64,000 nt of DNA from Anas platyrhynchos (GCF_047663525.1 NC_092616.1:3261501-3325500); one strand, 5' to 3'. Positions 32,320 to 44,976 are shown, numbered from the stretch's first letter. Translations and numbers: made by a program. The notes: generated by a model not told the origin, from the letters alone.

Positions 32320-34100
32320 ACAAACAGTAACTATATATTTAAAGATACATGAAGGACAAAAATGTTTATGGACTGTGAGCCACACTAAAACACTGCAACA
32401 GCGATGAATATTGTCATTTACACTAACAATTTTCCTTACAGACCAAAAGCCACCTCGTGGTTACTAGAGGATTCTACTGTAGCTTTATGGGGATAAAACA
32501 GTGCAAGTGACTTTTTTTTCATATACTGGGAACTTGCTTTGTACCTCAAATTCAGGTTTCTGGCATACTTTAAATATGGTATCATACCAGCTATAGTTTA
32601 TTATGGGAATCCCAGAAACATCAGCAAAGTTAATACAGAAGTTAAGTTGCATTCGCCTGGAAGTGAAAACTTGATCCACATCTTCCTAGCAATATTTGTA
32701 TCAGCTATTTAGCAGAATTTTAGCCCACTTTATTTATGAGCTTGAATAAAAAAATAGTGTTCTATAAGTTAGGTATGAAATCATTTATGAAGCATAAGTT
32801 AAGAGATAAACATGGCCACACTCCCACAGCTGGGGGCTGGAGGAGGATGCAAATGCAGTAGGGCCATGGCAGGAGGGGACCCCAAGTGTGCCATTGAAAT
32901 CGTAATAGCAGGAGCTTGACCCAACCCTGAATGTGCATTGCCATGTGCGTTGCTTTGGCAGCACGGCTGTGGGACCATGTGTGGGGCAGTGGGGCTGGGC
33001 TGCTGCAGGGATAGGGCACTGAGAGGGGCCATGAAGGATCTGCCAGGGGGTGACAGCAAGGACAGGCTCCAAAAAAGAAACTTAGATATCTTACCTTTGT
33101 GGTGGACATATGCTTTTAGGAAAGGCAAAGCTCACCTAGAATTGGTGTCTGCAAGAATACCCAGCCATGTGTACACAAAGACGCAATCTTTTAAACACAC
33201 ATGGATGTGCACACACAGGTGTGTACAGCTGAGCACACCCAGACCAACTGCAACTGGAAGAAGGCAGGACAGAGAGATGCGATCAGGTACAGGGTATCTG
33301 GAGTCTCTAGAGCAAGGACCAGACCTCTGGTCTCCACTGCTCCCCTCTATCTCTCTGTGCCATTTGCCCATCGCTCAAATCTCTGCCCACCAAGGGCACG
33401 TGAGATGTTGCTGTCCCTCACAGCCCTGCCTGTAATCTGCTCCTTTCTCGTGCTGTGCTTTGTCACACCCAGCACTTTCTTGTGCCTTTTCCCACAGGCT
33501 CCCACCCCATGTCCAGCTGGCATCACTGTAGGGCAGCCCTCCCCAGGGGCCCAGGCATCTGCCTGCAGCTTCCACAGCTGCTGCTCTTGATGGCCTCCTG
33601 AGGCCTGCCTGCTCCTGGCCCATCACAGTGTTGTGAGGAGGTGACCTCAGCAGCAGCAGCCCAGCCATGGTGGCTCGACAGAGTTGTCCCCTGTCAGAGC
33701 TGCCCCCCGTGTCCCATGGGGTTTGTGATGCACTCGATGACATTGCCGTGTCTGCCTGCCTGCCATCCGGCAGTCAGGTCACTGCAGTAGGAATGGCATC
33801 ACAACCCAGCTCCCAGCTGTGTCACTGCGACCTTCCTCCACATCTCCTCTCTCCCCAGCTCCCAGCACTGCTGGGTTGGTTTCCTGATAGTTCAGGTGAT
33901 GTAAAATCCTAGAATCCCAGCCACTTGTCTGTCTCTCTCCCAGTTATCTATGTGTATACGTGTAACTCTGTATATACATTTACCTTTACTTGCACATACA
34001 GCTGTAGTTACAGCTGTAGCTACACAAATATTTTTCACTATACAGACAGAAAGATGTGAATATTCCCACCAAGAAAGGCAGGTAATGCAGATATGTATAT
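32320..34100. other. no recognisable gene
   Basis: Mixed-composition noncoding interval. Overlapping short frames at 32.8-33.7 kb on both strands show no family resemblance. Confidence 0.45.
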
Positions 34101-34104
34101 ATAT

Positions 34105-34678
34105 CTTCCCCTGTACTTGCATTGCCAGAATTTCTCTTATGCACTGCACTTCATCTCAGTCTTTGAGGTATTTCAACCTGGCCTTACGAAACAGACCATG
34201 CTGGAAATCATCTTTCCAGCAGAGTGTGTGGACATGTGCATTTTCCGCTCTTCTGCAGAGTTCCCCTCCACTTGCTCTTGCTCTTTGGTCATTCAGATAC
34301 TTCTCATATACCCAGTTGCTTCTAGGGGTTTCAGGGAGGTTAAGCTTGCCTGCGTTTCAGTAGTCCCTTTCATCATCCCTGTAGCCAACTCTGTATTTCT
34401 CTTTTACCATTTCCTATCTCTCTGTGTCAAAAATTTCTTGTACAGTCATCAATGGTGGATGGTGCACCTCACTGGAGGCAAGTTAGAGTTGACTCACAGT
34501 TGTGGACTGTGGTTTTTGTTTGGTTGCTTCTTTTATTTTTGTTGGTGTTAGTTTCTTTTTAATATACTTTTTTTGTAAATATTAAAAAAAAAAAAACACA
34601 CATCCACACAAAAATAACAACAAAAAACTGTGTGTAGCCAGATGTCTGAGGAAAGGAGGCGGGAGTTGGTGCAAAAAT
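34105..34678 (+). repeat. duplicated noncoding block, paralogous to 14720-15235
   Basis: Second copy of the block described at 14720. It is truncated on the right by a CR1 insertion that starts at about 34677. Confidence 0.55.
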
Positions 34679-36790
34679 CATAGAATCATAGTATATCCCA
34701 AGTTGGACAGGACTCATAAGGATCATAGAGTCAAGCTCCTGGCACCACACAGGTCTGCCCAAAATTTTAGACCATGTGACTAAGTGCACAGTCCAATTGC
34801 TTCTTAAACTCTGATAAGCTTGGTGCCGTGACTCTGTATCTGGGGAGCCTGTTCCAGTGTGTAACTACCTCTCAGTGAAGAGTTATCTTCCTGATATCCA
34901 GCCTGAACCTCACCTGTCGCAGCTTGACACCATTCCCTCTGGTCCTATCACTGGTCACTAAAGAGAATAGAGGGGTGCCTGCCGCTCCACTCTCCCTCGT
35001 GAGGGAGACTAGACCATGATGAGGTCTCCCCTCAGCCTCTCCTTTTCCAGGTTGAACAGGCCAAGTGACCTCAGCTGTGCCTCCCCTCTAGGCCCTTCAC
35101 CATTTTTGTAGTCCTTCACTGGACTCTCTCCAATAGTTTCATATCCTTTCAGTACTGTGGTGCCCAGATGTCCTGGTTTCAGTTAGAACAGAATTAATTT
35201 TCTTCCTAGTAGCTGGTGGAATGCTGTGTTTTGGCTTAGGATGAGAAGAGTGCTGATAACACCCCGATGCTTTAATTGTTGCAGAGCAGTGCTTATACTA
35301 AGCCAAGGACATCTCAGCCATTTGCTCTGTCCTGCCAACGGGCAGGCTGGGGGTGCAGTAAGAGCTGGGAGGGGACAGACCCAGGACAGGTGACCCAAAC
35401 TAGCCAAAGGGGTATTCCATACCATCTGACGTCATGCTAAACAATATATAGGGGTGGCTAGCCGGGGGGAGGGGGCGGGACTGCTCGGGGTTAGGCTGGG
35501 CATCGGTCAGCGAGTGGTGAGCAATTGCATTGTGCATCACTTGTTTGTACATATTATTATTATTTCCCTATTATCACCATATTATTATTATTGTTATTAT
35601 TGTTATTATTGTTATTATTATTTTGTTATTATTATTTTCCTGTCTTATTAAACTGTCTTTATCTCAACTCACGGGCTTCACTTTCCATTTCTCTCCCCCG
35701 TCCCAGAGAGGGAGGGGGGAGGGTGAGCGAACGGCTGCGTGGTGTTTAGCTGCCGGCTGGGTTAAACCACGACACCAGAACTGCACACAGTACTCAAGGT
35801 GAGGCCCCAACAGTGCAAGGTAGAGCAGGATATTCACTTCCATCAACTGACTAGCAATGCCGTGCTTGATGCACCCCAGGATACGGTTGGCCCTCCTGGC
35901 TGCCAGGGCACACTACTGACTCATATTCAGCTTGCTATCAACCTGCCAGCTCATGTTCAGGAAAGCTTTGAGCACACACCCAGATCCCTTTCCTGTGCAC
36001 AGCTTTCCAGCCAGTCTTCCCCAAGCCTGTAGAATTGCATGGGGTTGTTGTGGCCAAAGAGGAGGAAGTAGCACTTACCCATGGTGAACCTCATCCCACA
36101 GCCCTCTGCCCATCAATCCAGCCTGTCCAGGTCCCTCTACAGGGCCTTCCTACCCACTGGCAGATTGACACTTCCCTCCACCTTGGTGTCATCTGCAAAC
36201 GTACTGGGGGTGCACTCAATTGCCTCATCCAAATCATCAATAAAAATGTTAAACAGGATGGGCCTCAACACCAACCCCTGGGGAACACCACTCGTGACTG
36301 GTCACCAGCTGGATTTCAGTCTGGCCACCACTACTGTCTGGGCCCGGCCACCCAGCCAGTTTTTAAGCCAGCAAAGTGTGTGCCTGTCCAAGCCATGGGC
36401 TGCCAGCTTCTCCAGGAGAATACTGTGGGAGATCATGGCAAAGGCCTTGCTGAAGTCTAGGTAGACTATGTCATCAGGCTTTCCTTCATTCTCCAGGCAG
36501 GTCACTGGTCATAGAAGGAGATGAGGTTGGTCAGGCACAACTTGCCTTTCTTGAACCCATACTGACTGGGCCTCATCCTCTGGTAGTCCTGCATATGCTA
36601 CATGATTGCATTCAAGATGACCTGTCCCATCACCTTTCCTGGCACCGAGGTCAGGCTGACAGACCTGCAGTTCCCTAGTCCTTCTTTATGACCTTTCTTA
36701 AAGATGGGCATCACATTAGCAAGTCTCTACTCACCCAGGACCTCTTTGGAGGATCATGACCACTGACAGATGCTGGAAAGCGTCTGATAG
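34677..36790 (-). mobile_element. CR1 LINE (older subfamily), split by a solo LTR
   Basis: The 3' end 'aatcatagaatcatag' is at 34677. The minus strand continues through CR1 C-terminal and RT sequence (SKAFAMISHSILLEKLAAHGL near 36.4 kb) with many stops and frameshifts, so it is an older copy than those at 16259 or 28950. At 35164-35779 it is interrupted by an LTR, and the CR1 phrase 'gtgcccaga/actgcacacagtactc' resumes exactly across the insertion. Confidence 0.88.
35169..35774 (+). mobile_element. solo ERV LTR with perfect 5-bp target duplication
   Basis: 606 bp, begins TGTCCTGG and ends CACGACA. It is flanked by CCAGA at 35164-35168 and 35775-35779, so the insertion is unambiguous. Internal signals are TGACGTCA (35427-35434), TATATA (35445-35450), an ATT/ATTG-type microsatellite (35547-35640) and ATTAAA (35647-35652). 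It is nearly identical to the LTR at 53010-53603 except for microsatellite length, implying recent activity of this family. A 5-bp duplication fits class II or ERVL-type elements. Confidence 0.93.
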
Positions 36791-37094
36791 GTGGTGGAAA
36801 GTGGCACAAGCTTCTGGAAAGCTTGGTAACAACCTTGAAAAAACATCCAAGCCTTCAGACAGTGCACTGTGGAGATCCCATTTTATTTTGAAGGTAAGAG
36901 TCAGCTCTGACCTTCTGTTGGACACATATTTGTATAGCCTCAAGAGCAAACAGAGAAGTGTCAATCCTCAGCAGAAGTAGGGTGAAAAAGAGATATTACT
37001 CTAAGAGCACAATAAATCAAATGATACCAAAGAGAACAATAACAATATTGACAATGAAAGAAGGACCAGGCGTGAGGGGAGGTACCAAGTTAAG

Positions 37095-38054
37095 TCAATT
37101 CTGGAAAAAGAGGGGAAATTTGTCTCTATTTAGAAACATTCGTGAAATCACTTTCCTAATAGCCCACTTGAGCTCCCTGTTTCTCATGCTGTAGATGAGG
37201 GGGTTCAATGTTGGAGGCATCACTGAGTACAGAGCTGTCACCACCAGGTTCAGGGATGGAGAGGAGATGGAGGGGGGCTTCAGGTAAGCAAAAAGGGCAG
37301 TGCTGATAAACAGGAAGACCACAAACAGGTGAGGGAGGCATGTGGAAAAGGCTTTGTGTTGCCCCAGGTCTGAGGGCATCCTCAGCACAGCCCTGAAGAT
37401 CTGCACATAAGAAAAAAACATGAAAACAAAACACACGGACACTAACCAGACACCAACCACAAGAGCCCAAAAACTCCTCAGGTAGGAGCGTGAGCAGGAG
37501 ATCTTCAGGATCTGGGGGATCTCACAGAAGAACTGGTCCACAGCATTGCCTCTGCACAATGGCAGTGAAAATGTATTGGCAGTGAGCAGCAGAGCATAGA
37601 GAACCCCACTGCCCCACGCAGCTGCTGCCATCTGGGCACAAGCTCTGCTGCCCAGGAGGCTCCTGTAGTGCAGGGGCTTGCAGATGGCAACATAGCGATC
37701 ATAGGACATGATGGTGAGAATAAAATACTCTGCTGATATCAGAAAGGGAAAAAGAAAGACCTGTGCAGCACATCCTGCATAGGAGATGGCCCTGGTATCA
37801 TGAAGGGAATTGGCCATGGCTTTGGGGACAGTGGTGGAGATGCAGCCCAGGTCGAGGAGGGCGAGGTTGAGGAGGAAGAAATACATTGGAGTGTGAAGGC
37901 GGTGGTCGCAAGCTACGGCGGTAAGGATGAGGCCGTTGCCCAGGAGGGCAGCCAGGTAGATGCCCAGGAAGAGCGCGAAGTGCAGGAGCTGCAGCTCCCG
38001 TGTGTCTGCGAAGGCCAGAAGGAGGAACTCGGTGATGGAGCTGCTGTTGGACAT
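37095..38054 (-). CDS. olfactory receptor, OR14-like, intact (OR-6)
   Basis: A 319-residue odorant receptor. It carries the full set of motifs: NSS near residue 3, TM1 GN at 39-40, HTPMYFF at 54-60, MSYDRYVAICKPLHY at 116-130, KAFSTCLPHL at about 234 and NPLIYSMRN at 284-292. It has LAFAD where its paralogues have LPFAD near residue 14, and NSLHDTRA where OR-5 has NSLWDTRA. Its closest relative is the broken OR-3psi at 13154 (shared SRSYLRSFW and VVGVWL in extracellular loop 2 and TM5). It nonetheless shares its 5' flank and intron with OR-5, which suggests conversion or exchange between units. The acceptor is 10 nt upstream of the ATG (AG at 38064-38065). The promoter module upstream (39400-40210) has lost its core. 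The poly(A) hexamer complement is at 36882-36887. Confidence 0.96.
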   Translation of the reverse strand: MSNSSSITEFLLLAFADTRELQLLHFALFLGIYLAALLGNGLILTAVACDHRLHTPMYFFLLNLALLDLGCISTTVPKAMANSLHDTRAISYAGCAAQVFLFPFLISAEYFILTIMSYDRYVAICKPLHYRSLLGSRACAQMAAAAWGSGVLYALLLTANTFSLPLCRGNAVDQFFCEIPQILKISCSRSYLRSFWALVVGVWLVSVCFVFMFFSYVQIFRAVLRMPSDLGQHKAFSTCLPHLFVVFLFISTALFAYLKPPSISSPSLNLVVTALYSVMPPTLNPLIYSMRNRELKWAIRKVISRMFLNRDKFPLFFQN

Positions 38055-38065
38055 CTGATCCTCCT

Positions 38066-39210
38066 GGACAAAGGGGAATACCCAAGGAAGAAAAGATAGT
38101 GATCATTAGGAGAGAAAACCTATTTCTCTTCGCATCCAAACACCCCTACAGTGACTTTCCCCTTTCTGAGGCGTTTCTTTTGCTCCCTTGCCTGAGGTCT
38201 GGTTGGTGTTGGAGGAATGTGCCCCTGGGAGCAGCGGTCTCTGCTGTGTGTGCTGGAGGATTCAGACCTGTCCTACAGCTCTACATGAAAAGAAACCAGG
38301 AGTGATCGCTGACTAAATCTACCTCTGATGTATTGGACTTCACAGCATTACCACTCTCAACACTCTTTACTGATGTACTTGTGATTTACTTTGTTCTATC
38401 TGCATCACACTCAGGAGCATTTTTAGAGGGTAGAAAACCCTGGCAGTTGTAAGAAATACCAGGTGAGCTTTTGTGAGTCCCGGAAGGTAAAGTTAATGTC
38501 CTTAGTGCAATGAGGATAGCCAGTCTGTCCATCTACCCTGGTCTCAGCCAAACTCCAGGGCTCAGTCGAGTTACCTACATTGGGCTGCCCAATGATTGTG
38601 GCCTCAGAAAGTCCCTGGAAGGTGATACAGCTTTGTCCATGCCCCACAGACTGCAATGCCGAGAGCCCCATAGGTTAGAAGGGGAACTCTGGGCACCTTC
38701 CTGCTATGGACACATCTGCATGGTGGGACCCAGAGGGTCAGTGCATGAGCTGCAGCTGAAAGCCCCATCTCCCCAATTGCAGGGAGCCATAAAGCAAGAA
38801 CAGCAGCTGCAGGTCTAAGAAGAGAGCGGAATAGCACAGGGCTTCTGCCAGGGGAGGCAAGGCGAGGCACCAACAGGAACTCAGAAGGGCCTGCTGTGAG
38901 TGAGGTCCTGCTACTGAGGTTATGAGTCACGTCCTGAATCCTATGAGCTAGAGGGCAGACAGAGAGGTACCAGACTACTCTGCTAGCACTGTCCTGCCAT
39001 TCCCTGCCCATGGCTCTGTTGTCTGCAGCTGTCCCAACCTGCAGCTGGGTCTCTGTCCCCACGCCTTCTGCCTGCAGCTCACAGCCCCCATCCCACCCGC
39101 TGGGTGCCCAGCTCTGCCCTGCAGACACCTCCTGGCAGCAGGGCTCTGCCCAGGGGCAGCTCACTGGGGGCACGTCCTAGAGCCAGGTCACACAGACCCT
39201 GCTGACACTG
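38066..39210 (-). repeat. OR-6 intron, duplicated with 24500-25640
   Basis: Second copy of the OR-5 upstream interval, same orientation, with small indels only. Noncoding. Confidence 0.75.
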
Positions 39211-39399
39211 TGCAAGGGGTGGTGGAGATTTCTGGATAAGATTTACTGGGGGTCCTTGTAACCTCCTTAGGATGCCTTAGGACTGTCAGGCTTTTCTAGA
39301 AAATAACATCATATATTTCTGTTTCCACTGAGCCTAAAACAGAAACTGAAAGGAGAGGCTAAGGAAAGATGAGAGTGAAATTCTCTTAGTATTCTGTGG

Positions 39400-40210
39400 A
39401 GCTGTGAGCAGGCTGCACCAGGCAGCAGCCTCCCGCCAGCAGCAGGACCCTGCCCTACTGGAAGGGCTCCTTCCACCCACAGCTTCTCCCCACAGCGCCC
39501 TGGGCAGCTCCCTGGGCAGGCTGAGTGCTGAGCCTGGCAGGCGGCAGAGGCCCTCTCCCGGCACACAGCCCCTGGGGCACAGCAGGGACCCTGCTCTGCA
39601 CCACAGCCCTGGACACCCCTGCCTGCACCCCCGGCTTCACAGCCCGCAGATGGCCTGCAAAATGGGAGCCGTTGGGACTTGGACATTGACCCTGCAGGGA
39701 ACCCCTCCTCTGGTGATTGTGTTTCTCCACACTAAAGGAAAAACAAGTGTATCTGGCCTGATCTGTGGGAAGTTCTGGCTATTGGAAAACCCTCCATGAC
39801 ACTCCTGTGAATTGCACTGCAGAAAGAGATTTACTGTGTTATGTGCTAAGAAGATCTCTCCTCTTCTGAGCTCTCAGCATACACATATTCCACTCAGCCC
39901 ATAATTTCTTCCTCCTTTCTCTCCTCTCCCACTGCCACCTGCAGTCAGAGCCCCCAGCCCTGCTGCGCTGTGCAGAGGAGCTGCTCCTGGGCAGAGCTGT
40001 CTCTCTGCAGCGCTGCCCGCTTGCCAGGAGCTCCCCTTGGACCCAGGAGCCCGGCCCAGCTCAGCAGCAGAGGCCCAGCCCAAGGCCTCCCTTGCTCTGC
40101 CCCCCACCAGGCTCCCTGCACATGGCCCTGGGGCTGCAGGGGAACCTGCTGGCAAACAGCCTGAAGGGATCCCTGGGGTTCCTTCCCTCACTTGGCACAC
40201 ACAATTCTTG
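39400..40210 (-). promoter_or_regulatory. OR promoter / exon-1 module, core-disrupted copy C (upstream of OR-6)
   Basis: Both flanks match copy B (39400-39637 and about 39950-40210). The middle, which should hold the GTAAGT donor and TTAAA box, is replaced by unrelated sequence at 39638-39950. The Olf/EBF-type palindrome is also damaged (CCCTTGGA at about 40034-40041). OR-6 therefore lacks the standard exon 1 and core promoter seen for OR-2 and OR-5. It may be silent or use another start. Confidence 0.55.
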
Positions 40211-41430
40211 GCAGCAAAATCACCTCTCATAAAAGAAAAATAAAGTTAATAAAATCTGTATAAGATTCACCTTCCTTTGTCCTGTCCATGGAACTGGCAG
40301 TACGCTGGGGGAGCCCGTGTGAGGTCAGAGGAGAGACAGTCAGGGGCACAGTGTGATCATGCTGAATGGGTGCAGATTCTTCAGAAGAGACAATTGGGCA
40401 TGATCAACGAGAGGTTGCTCCACGTGAAGAATCTGTCTGGATGCATGGATCTCTTCTATGGACTGGGCAGCAGACTGGGGGAGCCCTTATGGTTTAGGGA
40501 CAAAAGCCAGTCAGGGTGACAGCATGGCAGGAGGTAAATGTCTGCAGCCAGGCTGAAGAAGTGGGCAAAGTCTTGTGGAAACCATTGGAGTAAGTTGAGT
40601 TCAATGACTCCATGTCACTGTGAGGGAATTTATTCACTCTGCCAACCACAGGAAAGGGACACTGCTGGGTTCAAACATTCCCCATGTTTTCTGTGGGTTC
40701 TTGCAGAGAGCTTCTGTGCACAGGTGTCAGATGGGCCAACCTAGGTGATGTTCACCAGGATCTGGCACTTGCAAACAGGAAAACCTGTGTCTTGACACTC
40801 CTCTTGCACAAGGCATGATGTAGTCCAGCTGCTTTTCAGCACATGGAAAGAGATGAGGTTTAGGGGACAGACCTATACCCAGCATTGCACAGGCTCAGCC
40901 TTATGTTTCCCTGCAGCCCACTTGACATGGTCCAGCTGACACGGAACCAGGTACATCTGTGTGCAGTACGGTCAGGGGCTGTAGTCTTGCCTTCAGCATG
41001 CCACAGGTCTCCTGAAATGAGAGAGTTTAGATCCTAAATCAGGATGGCTTCCTCCTCCATTGTGGACACAGAGACACAAGTGGTCTCCTGCAGGCAGATC
41101 TGGCAGCCCAGCTGCAAGGGGCAGGCTGCCCCCCCACCTCAGCCTCTTCTGTGGTCTCCACCTCCTCTGAAGGCCCAAAGCTGTGCACCGTGGGGAGGCT
41201 GTGGCAGCCTACAGGAGAGCCTGGCATCCATCCTAGACCATTCTCCCCACTCCCCTTTTTGTCTGCCCTACTCCTCTCTCTCATCATGACATGTTGAGGG
41301 TACATCTGCCCCTCACTCATGTATCACCTCTGCCTCCTGCATGGCAGACTGGGGGATGGTGCTGAGGCCCTGGCATGTACTCCAATTCACTCTGTAAAAC
41401 CCATCATTCTTTCAGAAGTGAGTTACATGC
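40210..41430. other. no recognisable gene
   Basis: Noncoding. A short imperfect duplication of an 'actgg.cagtacgctgggggagccc'-type phrase occurs at about 40286 and 40456. Confidence 0.45.
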
Positions 41431-42455
41431 AGTGAAGAGTTCAGGCACACCGAGGGGCTGTTCCATCCCAGGTGCCTTTGCTCCCATCTTTTGAAAAATC
41501 CAGGCCCCAGGACAAGCCTCAAACCCAACAATCGTGGGAGGTCTCCCAACAGCAGAAGCATGTTGGTAAAAGGGGGCAGTGGTGGTATCTCCAGGGCTCC
41601 ACTGCCTTTATTCCATGGCCTTTGCCACCATTTGGAGATGTCCCTGTACTCTTCCACATCCCAAAAAGAACTGGGCAGAAGGGAAATGGCTGTTTCTCAG
41701 GACAAGAAGGGAAATCTCTCATCTCTCTCGAGCTGTGCCATGTCCTTGCTGCTGACTTCACAGGCCTTATAATGACACGGGCTGATGTCACAGGGGGTGC
41801 ACTGCATCACCAGGATATCGTCACTGGAGCAGTGGCAGTTCTACCACTTCCTTGCAAGGACTGGTCTGTGCTGGGCACTGCTTGGGTGCTCCCCAGCGCT
41901 GTCCTTGTGTGGCCAGGAGTGGGGTCAGCAGGCAGCAAGCTTGCACTGGGCGACCCTCGCTGATGGGCGGAGGAACTGGGGCACCTTGGAGGAACAAGAG
42001 GCACCTTGCAGAGGAGCTGTGGTTGAGGAGCCAGGGCGGGCATCCCTTGTCCTGAGCTGAGGGCCAGCAGCAAGCGAGATGAAGAGCTGCTGGAGGGTGA
42101 CCATCACCACTGTCCTGACTTCCCTGTTCCCAGTGCTCCTGCAGCTCTCCCCCAAAGGTAAGGGTGTCAGGAGCCCCTTCCCAAGATGTGTCACAGGGGC
42201 TGTCAGCTGTCCAAAGCTGCAATTTCTGGGCTTTGGGGGGAGGCTGGACAAGGCTGGTGGCTGCTGTGAGAGCCCTGCCTGAGGGTCCCTCTGAACTCAG
42301 GGGACAATGTAGCAGCCAGGACTCCTGGGTCCTGATGCTAGGGATGACCTTATCCCTAGGGCTTCTCTAGGCATGCCTCCTTGCTCTGGGGGACAATGCA
42401 GGGCCAGGTTTCCCTGGGAAATTGTGCCTCTTTGAGATCTCGCTCTGGGAGGAAA
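41430..42455 (+). repeat. tandem-duplicated block (copy 2), pairs with 27730-28745
   Basis: Collinear copy as described at 27730, with a small insertion at about 41990 ('ggaacaagaggcacctt'). It ends where a CR1 begins, at 42463. Confidence 0.75.
42079..42157 (+). other. possible signal-peptide exon with conserved donor (copy 2)
   Basis: Same length, frame and CCCAAAG|GTAAG donor (GT at 42158-42159) as 28368-28446. About eight of 26 codons differ in amino acid. The N-terminus here (MKSCWRVTITTVLTSLFPVL) looks more like a signal peptide than copy 1. No downstream exon is recognised. Confidence 0.3.
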
Positions 42456-42462
42456 AACATTA

Positions 42463-44460
42463 TAGAATCATGGAATGTCCTGGGTTGAAAAGGACCTTAA
42501 AGATCATCTACATTCAATCCCCCTGCTCTGGGCCAACCACTAGAGCAGGATGCCCAGAGCTGCATCCAGGTGGCCTTGAATGCCTCCAGGGATGGGGCAT
42601 CCACAACCTCTCTGGGCAACATGTTCCAGTGCCTCACCACCCTCTGAGGGAAAAAAGCTCTCCTAATTTCTAGTCGAAATCTTCCCTGTCTTACTTTAAA
42701 ACCATCCCCCCTTGTCCTATCACTACCAACACATATGAACAGGCATTTCCCCGTCCTGTTTATACACTCCCTTCACGTACTGGAAGGCCACAATGAGGTC
42801 TCGGCAGAGCCTTCTCTTCTCCAAGCTAAACAAGACCAGTTCCTTCAACCTTTCTGCATAGGGGAGATGCTTTAGCCCTCTGATCATCTGAGTGGCCCTC
42901 CTCTGGATCCATTCCAAGAGCTCCACATCCTTCTTGTGCTGGGGGCCTCAGGCCTGTACGCAGTATTCCAGGTGGGGTCTCACAATAACAGAGTAGAGGG
43001 GTACAGTCACTTCCCTCTCCCTCCTGGCCACTCCTTTTTAATGCAGCCCAGGACAGAGTTGGCCTTCCAGGCAACAAGCGCATGCTGCTGGCTCATGTGC
43101 AGCTTCTCGCCCAGCAGGACCCCAAAGTCCTTCTCCACAGGGCTGCTCTCAAATTCTTCTTTGCCCAGTCTATATAAAGACCTGGGATTGCCCACGTCCA
43201 AGTGCAACACCTTGCACTTGGCCTTGTTGAGCCTCATTAGGTTCTCATGGGCCCAGTAGTCCAGTCTGTCCATGTCCTTCTGGATGGCATCCCTTCCCTC
43301 TATTGTATCAACTGCACCGCTCAGCTTGGTGTCATCTCCAAACTTGCTGAGGATGCACTCGATTCCATAACCCATGTCATTGATAAAGATGTTGAAGAGC
43401 ACCAGCTCCAAGACCAACCCCTGAGGGACACCACTTGTGACCAGCCTCCACCCAGACATACAACTACTGACTACAACACTTTGGCTGCGACCAGCCAACC
43501 AATTCTTGATCCACCTAATAATCCGTCCTTCAAATCTATACCTCTCCAATTTAGAGAGACGAATGTGGTGAGGGACCATATCAAAAGCTTTGCTCAAGTC
43601 CAGGTAGATGATATTCGTAGCCCTTCCTTTGTCCACTGATGCCATCACTCCATCATAGAAGGCCACCAGATTGGTTAGGCAAGATCTGCCTTTGGTGAAG
43701 CCATACTGGCTGTCTCGAATCACCTCTTTATCTCATGCATGCCTTCAGATGTGTTCCAGGAGGGACTGCTCCGTGATCATCTCAGGCACAGAGGTGAGGA
43801 TCACCAGCCTGTAGTTCCCCAACTCTTCTGTTTTCCCTATCTTAAAAATGGGAGTCATGTTTCCCTTTTTCCAGTCACTGGGGGCTTCACCCAACAGCCA
43901 TGATTTTTCAAATGTGATGGAGAGCGGCTCAGCAACCACATCAGCCATCTCTCTCAGCATCCTGGGATGTATACCCTCTGGCCCCATGGACTTGTACACA
44001 TCCACTTTCATTAGGCAGTCCCGGGCTTGTTCCACTGTCACAGTGGGACAGAATCCGCTCCTCCCACCCTCTCCTCGAGTTTCAGGGTCCTGACAGACAC
44101 AGGAAACTTGACCACGAGTGAAGACTGAGGCAAAGCACTTACTGAGTACCTCAGCTTTTTTCCTGTCTGAGGAAGCCAGTTCTCCCATCTCGTTTATCAG
44201 AGGGGGAACACTCTCCTTGGGCTGTCTCCTGCCTATGTATCCATAGAACCCCTTCTTGTTATTCTTCATGTCCCTTGCCAAGTTCAGCTCCATCTGTGCC
44301 TTGGCTTTCCTGATCCCATCTCTACACCTCCAGATGACACCCCTGTATTCCTCCCAGGCTATACAACCCTGCTTCCACTTCTGTACATTTCCCTCTTTTC
44401 CCTCAGTTTAAGCAGCAGGTTCTTGCTCAGCCATGCCGGTTGCCCATCTCCTCTGCTCGA
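42463..44460 (-). mobile_element. CR1 LINE, long, older subfamily
   Basis: 3' end at 42463 ('tatagaatcatggaatg'). The minus strand carries, 3' to 5', C-terminal fragments, a 238-codon RT frame (43007-43723: SKAFDMV, SGVPQG, and FGDD in place of the catalytic FADD) and a 182-codon frame (43745-44293) for the region before the RT. Frameshifts separate the frames, and the FADD-to-FGDD change and stops show it is dead. Confidence 0.9.
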
Positions 44461-44709
44461 AGTGTCCTTCACTCTGCTCACAGTATTTGTCTTAGCTCAT
44501 GGATGAACTGCATTAGATGTCCTTGAGTCTTCTGAGGATCAATCCAAGGCTTATTGCCTTCTGCACCTACAGCACAATAACTATTACTTCCCCTTACTAT
44601 GCTGACTGACCTGATGGGTCTGTTCATATTAATGCCTTATAATTTCCGTAGTTGGACAGGGGTATATTCCCAGACTGGGGCAAGCTTCTGGGCTGTGCCA
44701 CAGCCATTC
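44460..44709. other. no recognisable gene
   Basis: Short noncoding interval between the CR1 and the retroviral LTR. Confidence 0.4.
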
Positions 44710-44976
44710 TGTTGCCTTCAGGGGGCAGCGGCGACCTGGTTCAGGAACGGCACGGCGACCAGCCCCAGGCCGCTCGGTCCATCAGCTCACAGACACCAAT
44801 GTGGTGGATGGCAAATGGCGTTTATTGTCGAGTCACATGGGCTTATATACCCGAGGCCCATAGCGTCACTTCCGCTTGCTTACATCACAGGCCACACGCT
44901 ACTGTCCATCAAGGGAGGGGCTCCACCTTTCCATACAGCACGACATCTTCCGGCCGCCAGACCCTAACTACCCACA
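44710..44976 (-). mobile_element. 3' LTR of endogenous retrovirus
   Basis: 267 bp, TGTGGGTAG...GCAACA on the minus strand. It is the partner of 46594-46860 and matches 60635-60900. A TATA-type box and a poly(A) hexamer are present. A polypurine tract lies directly on its internal side. Confidence 0.92.
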
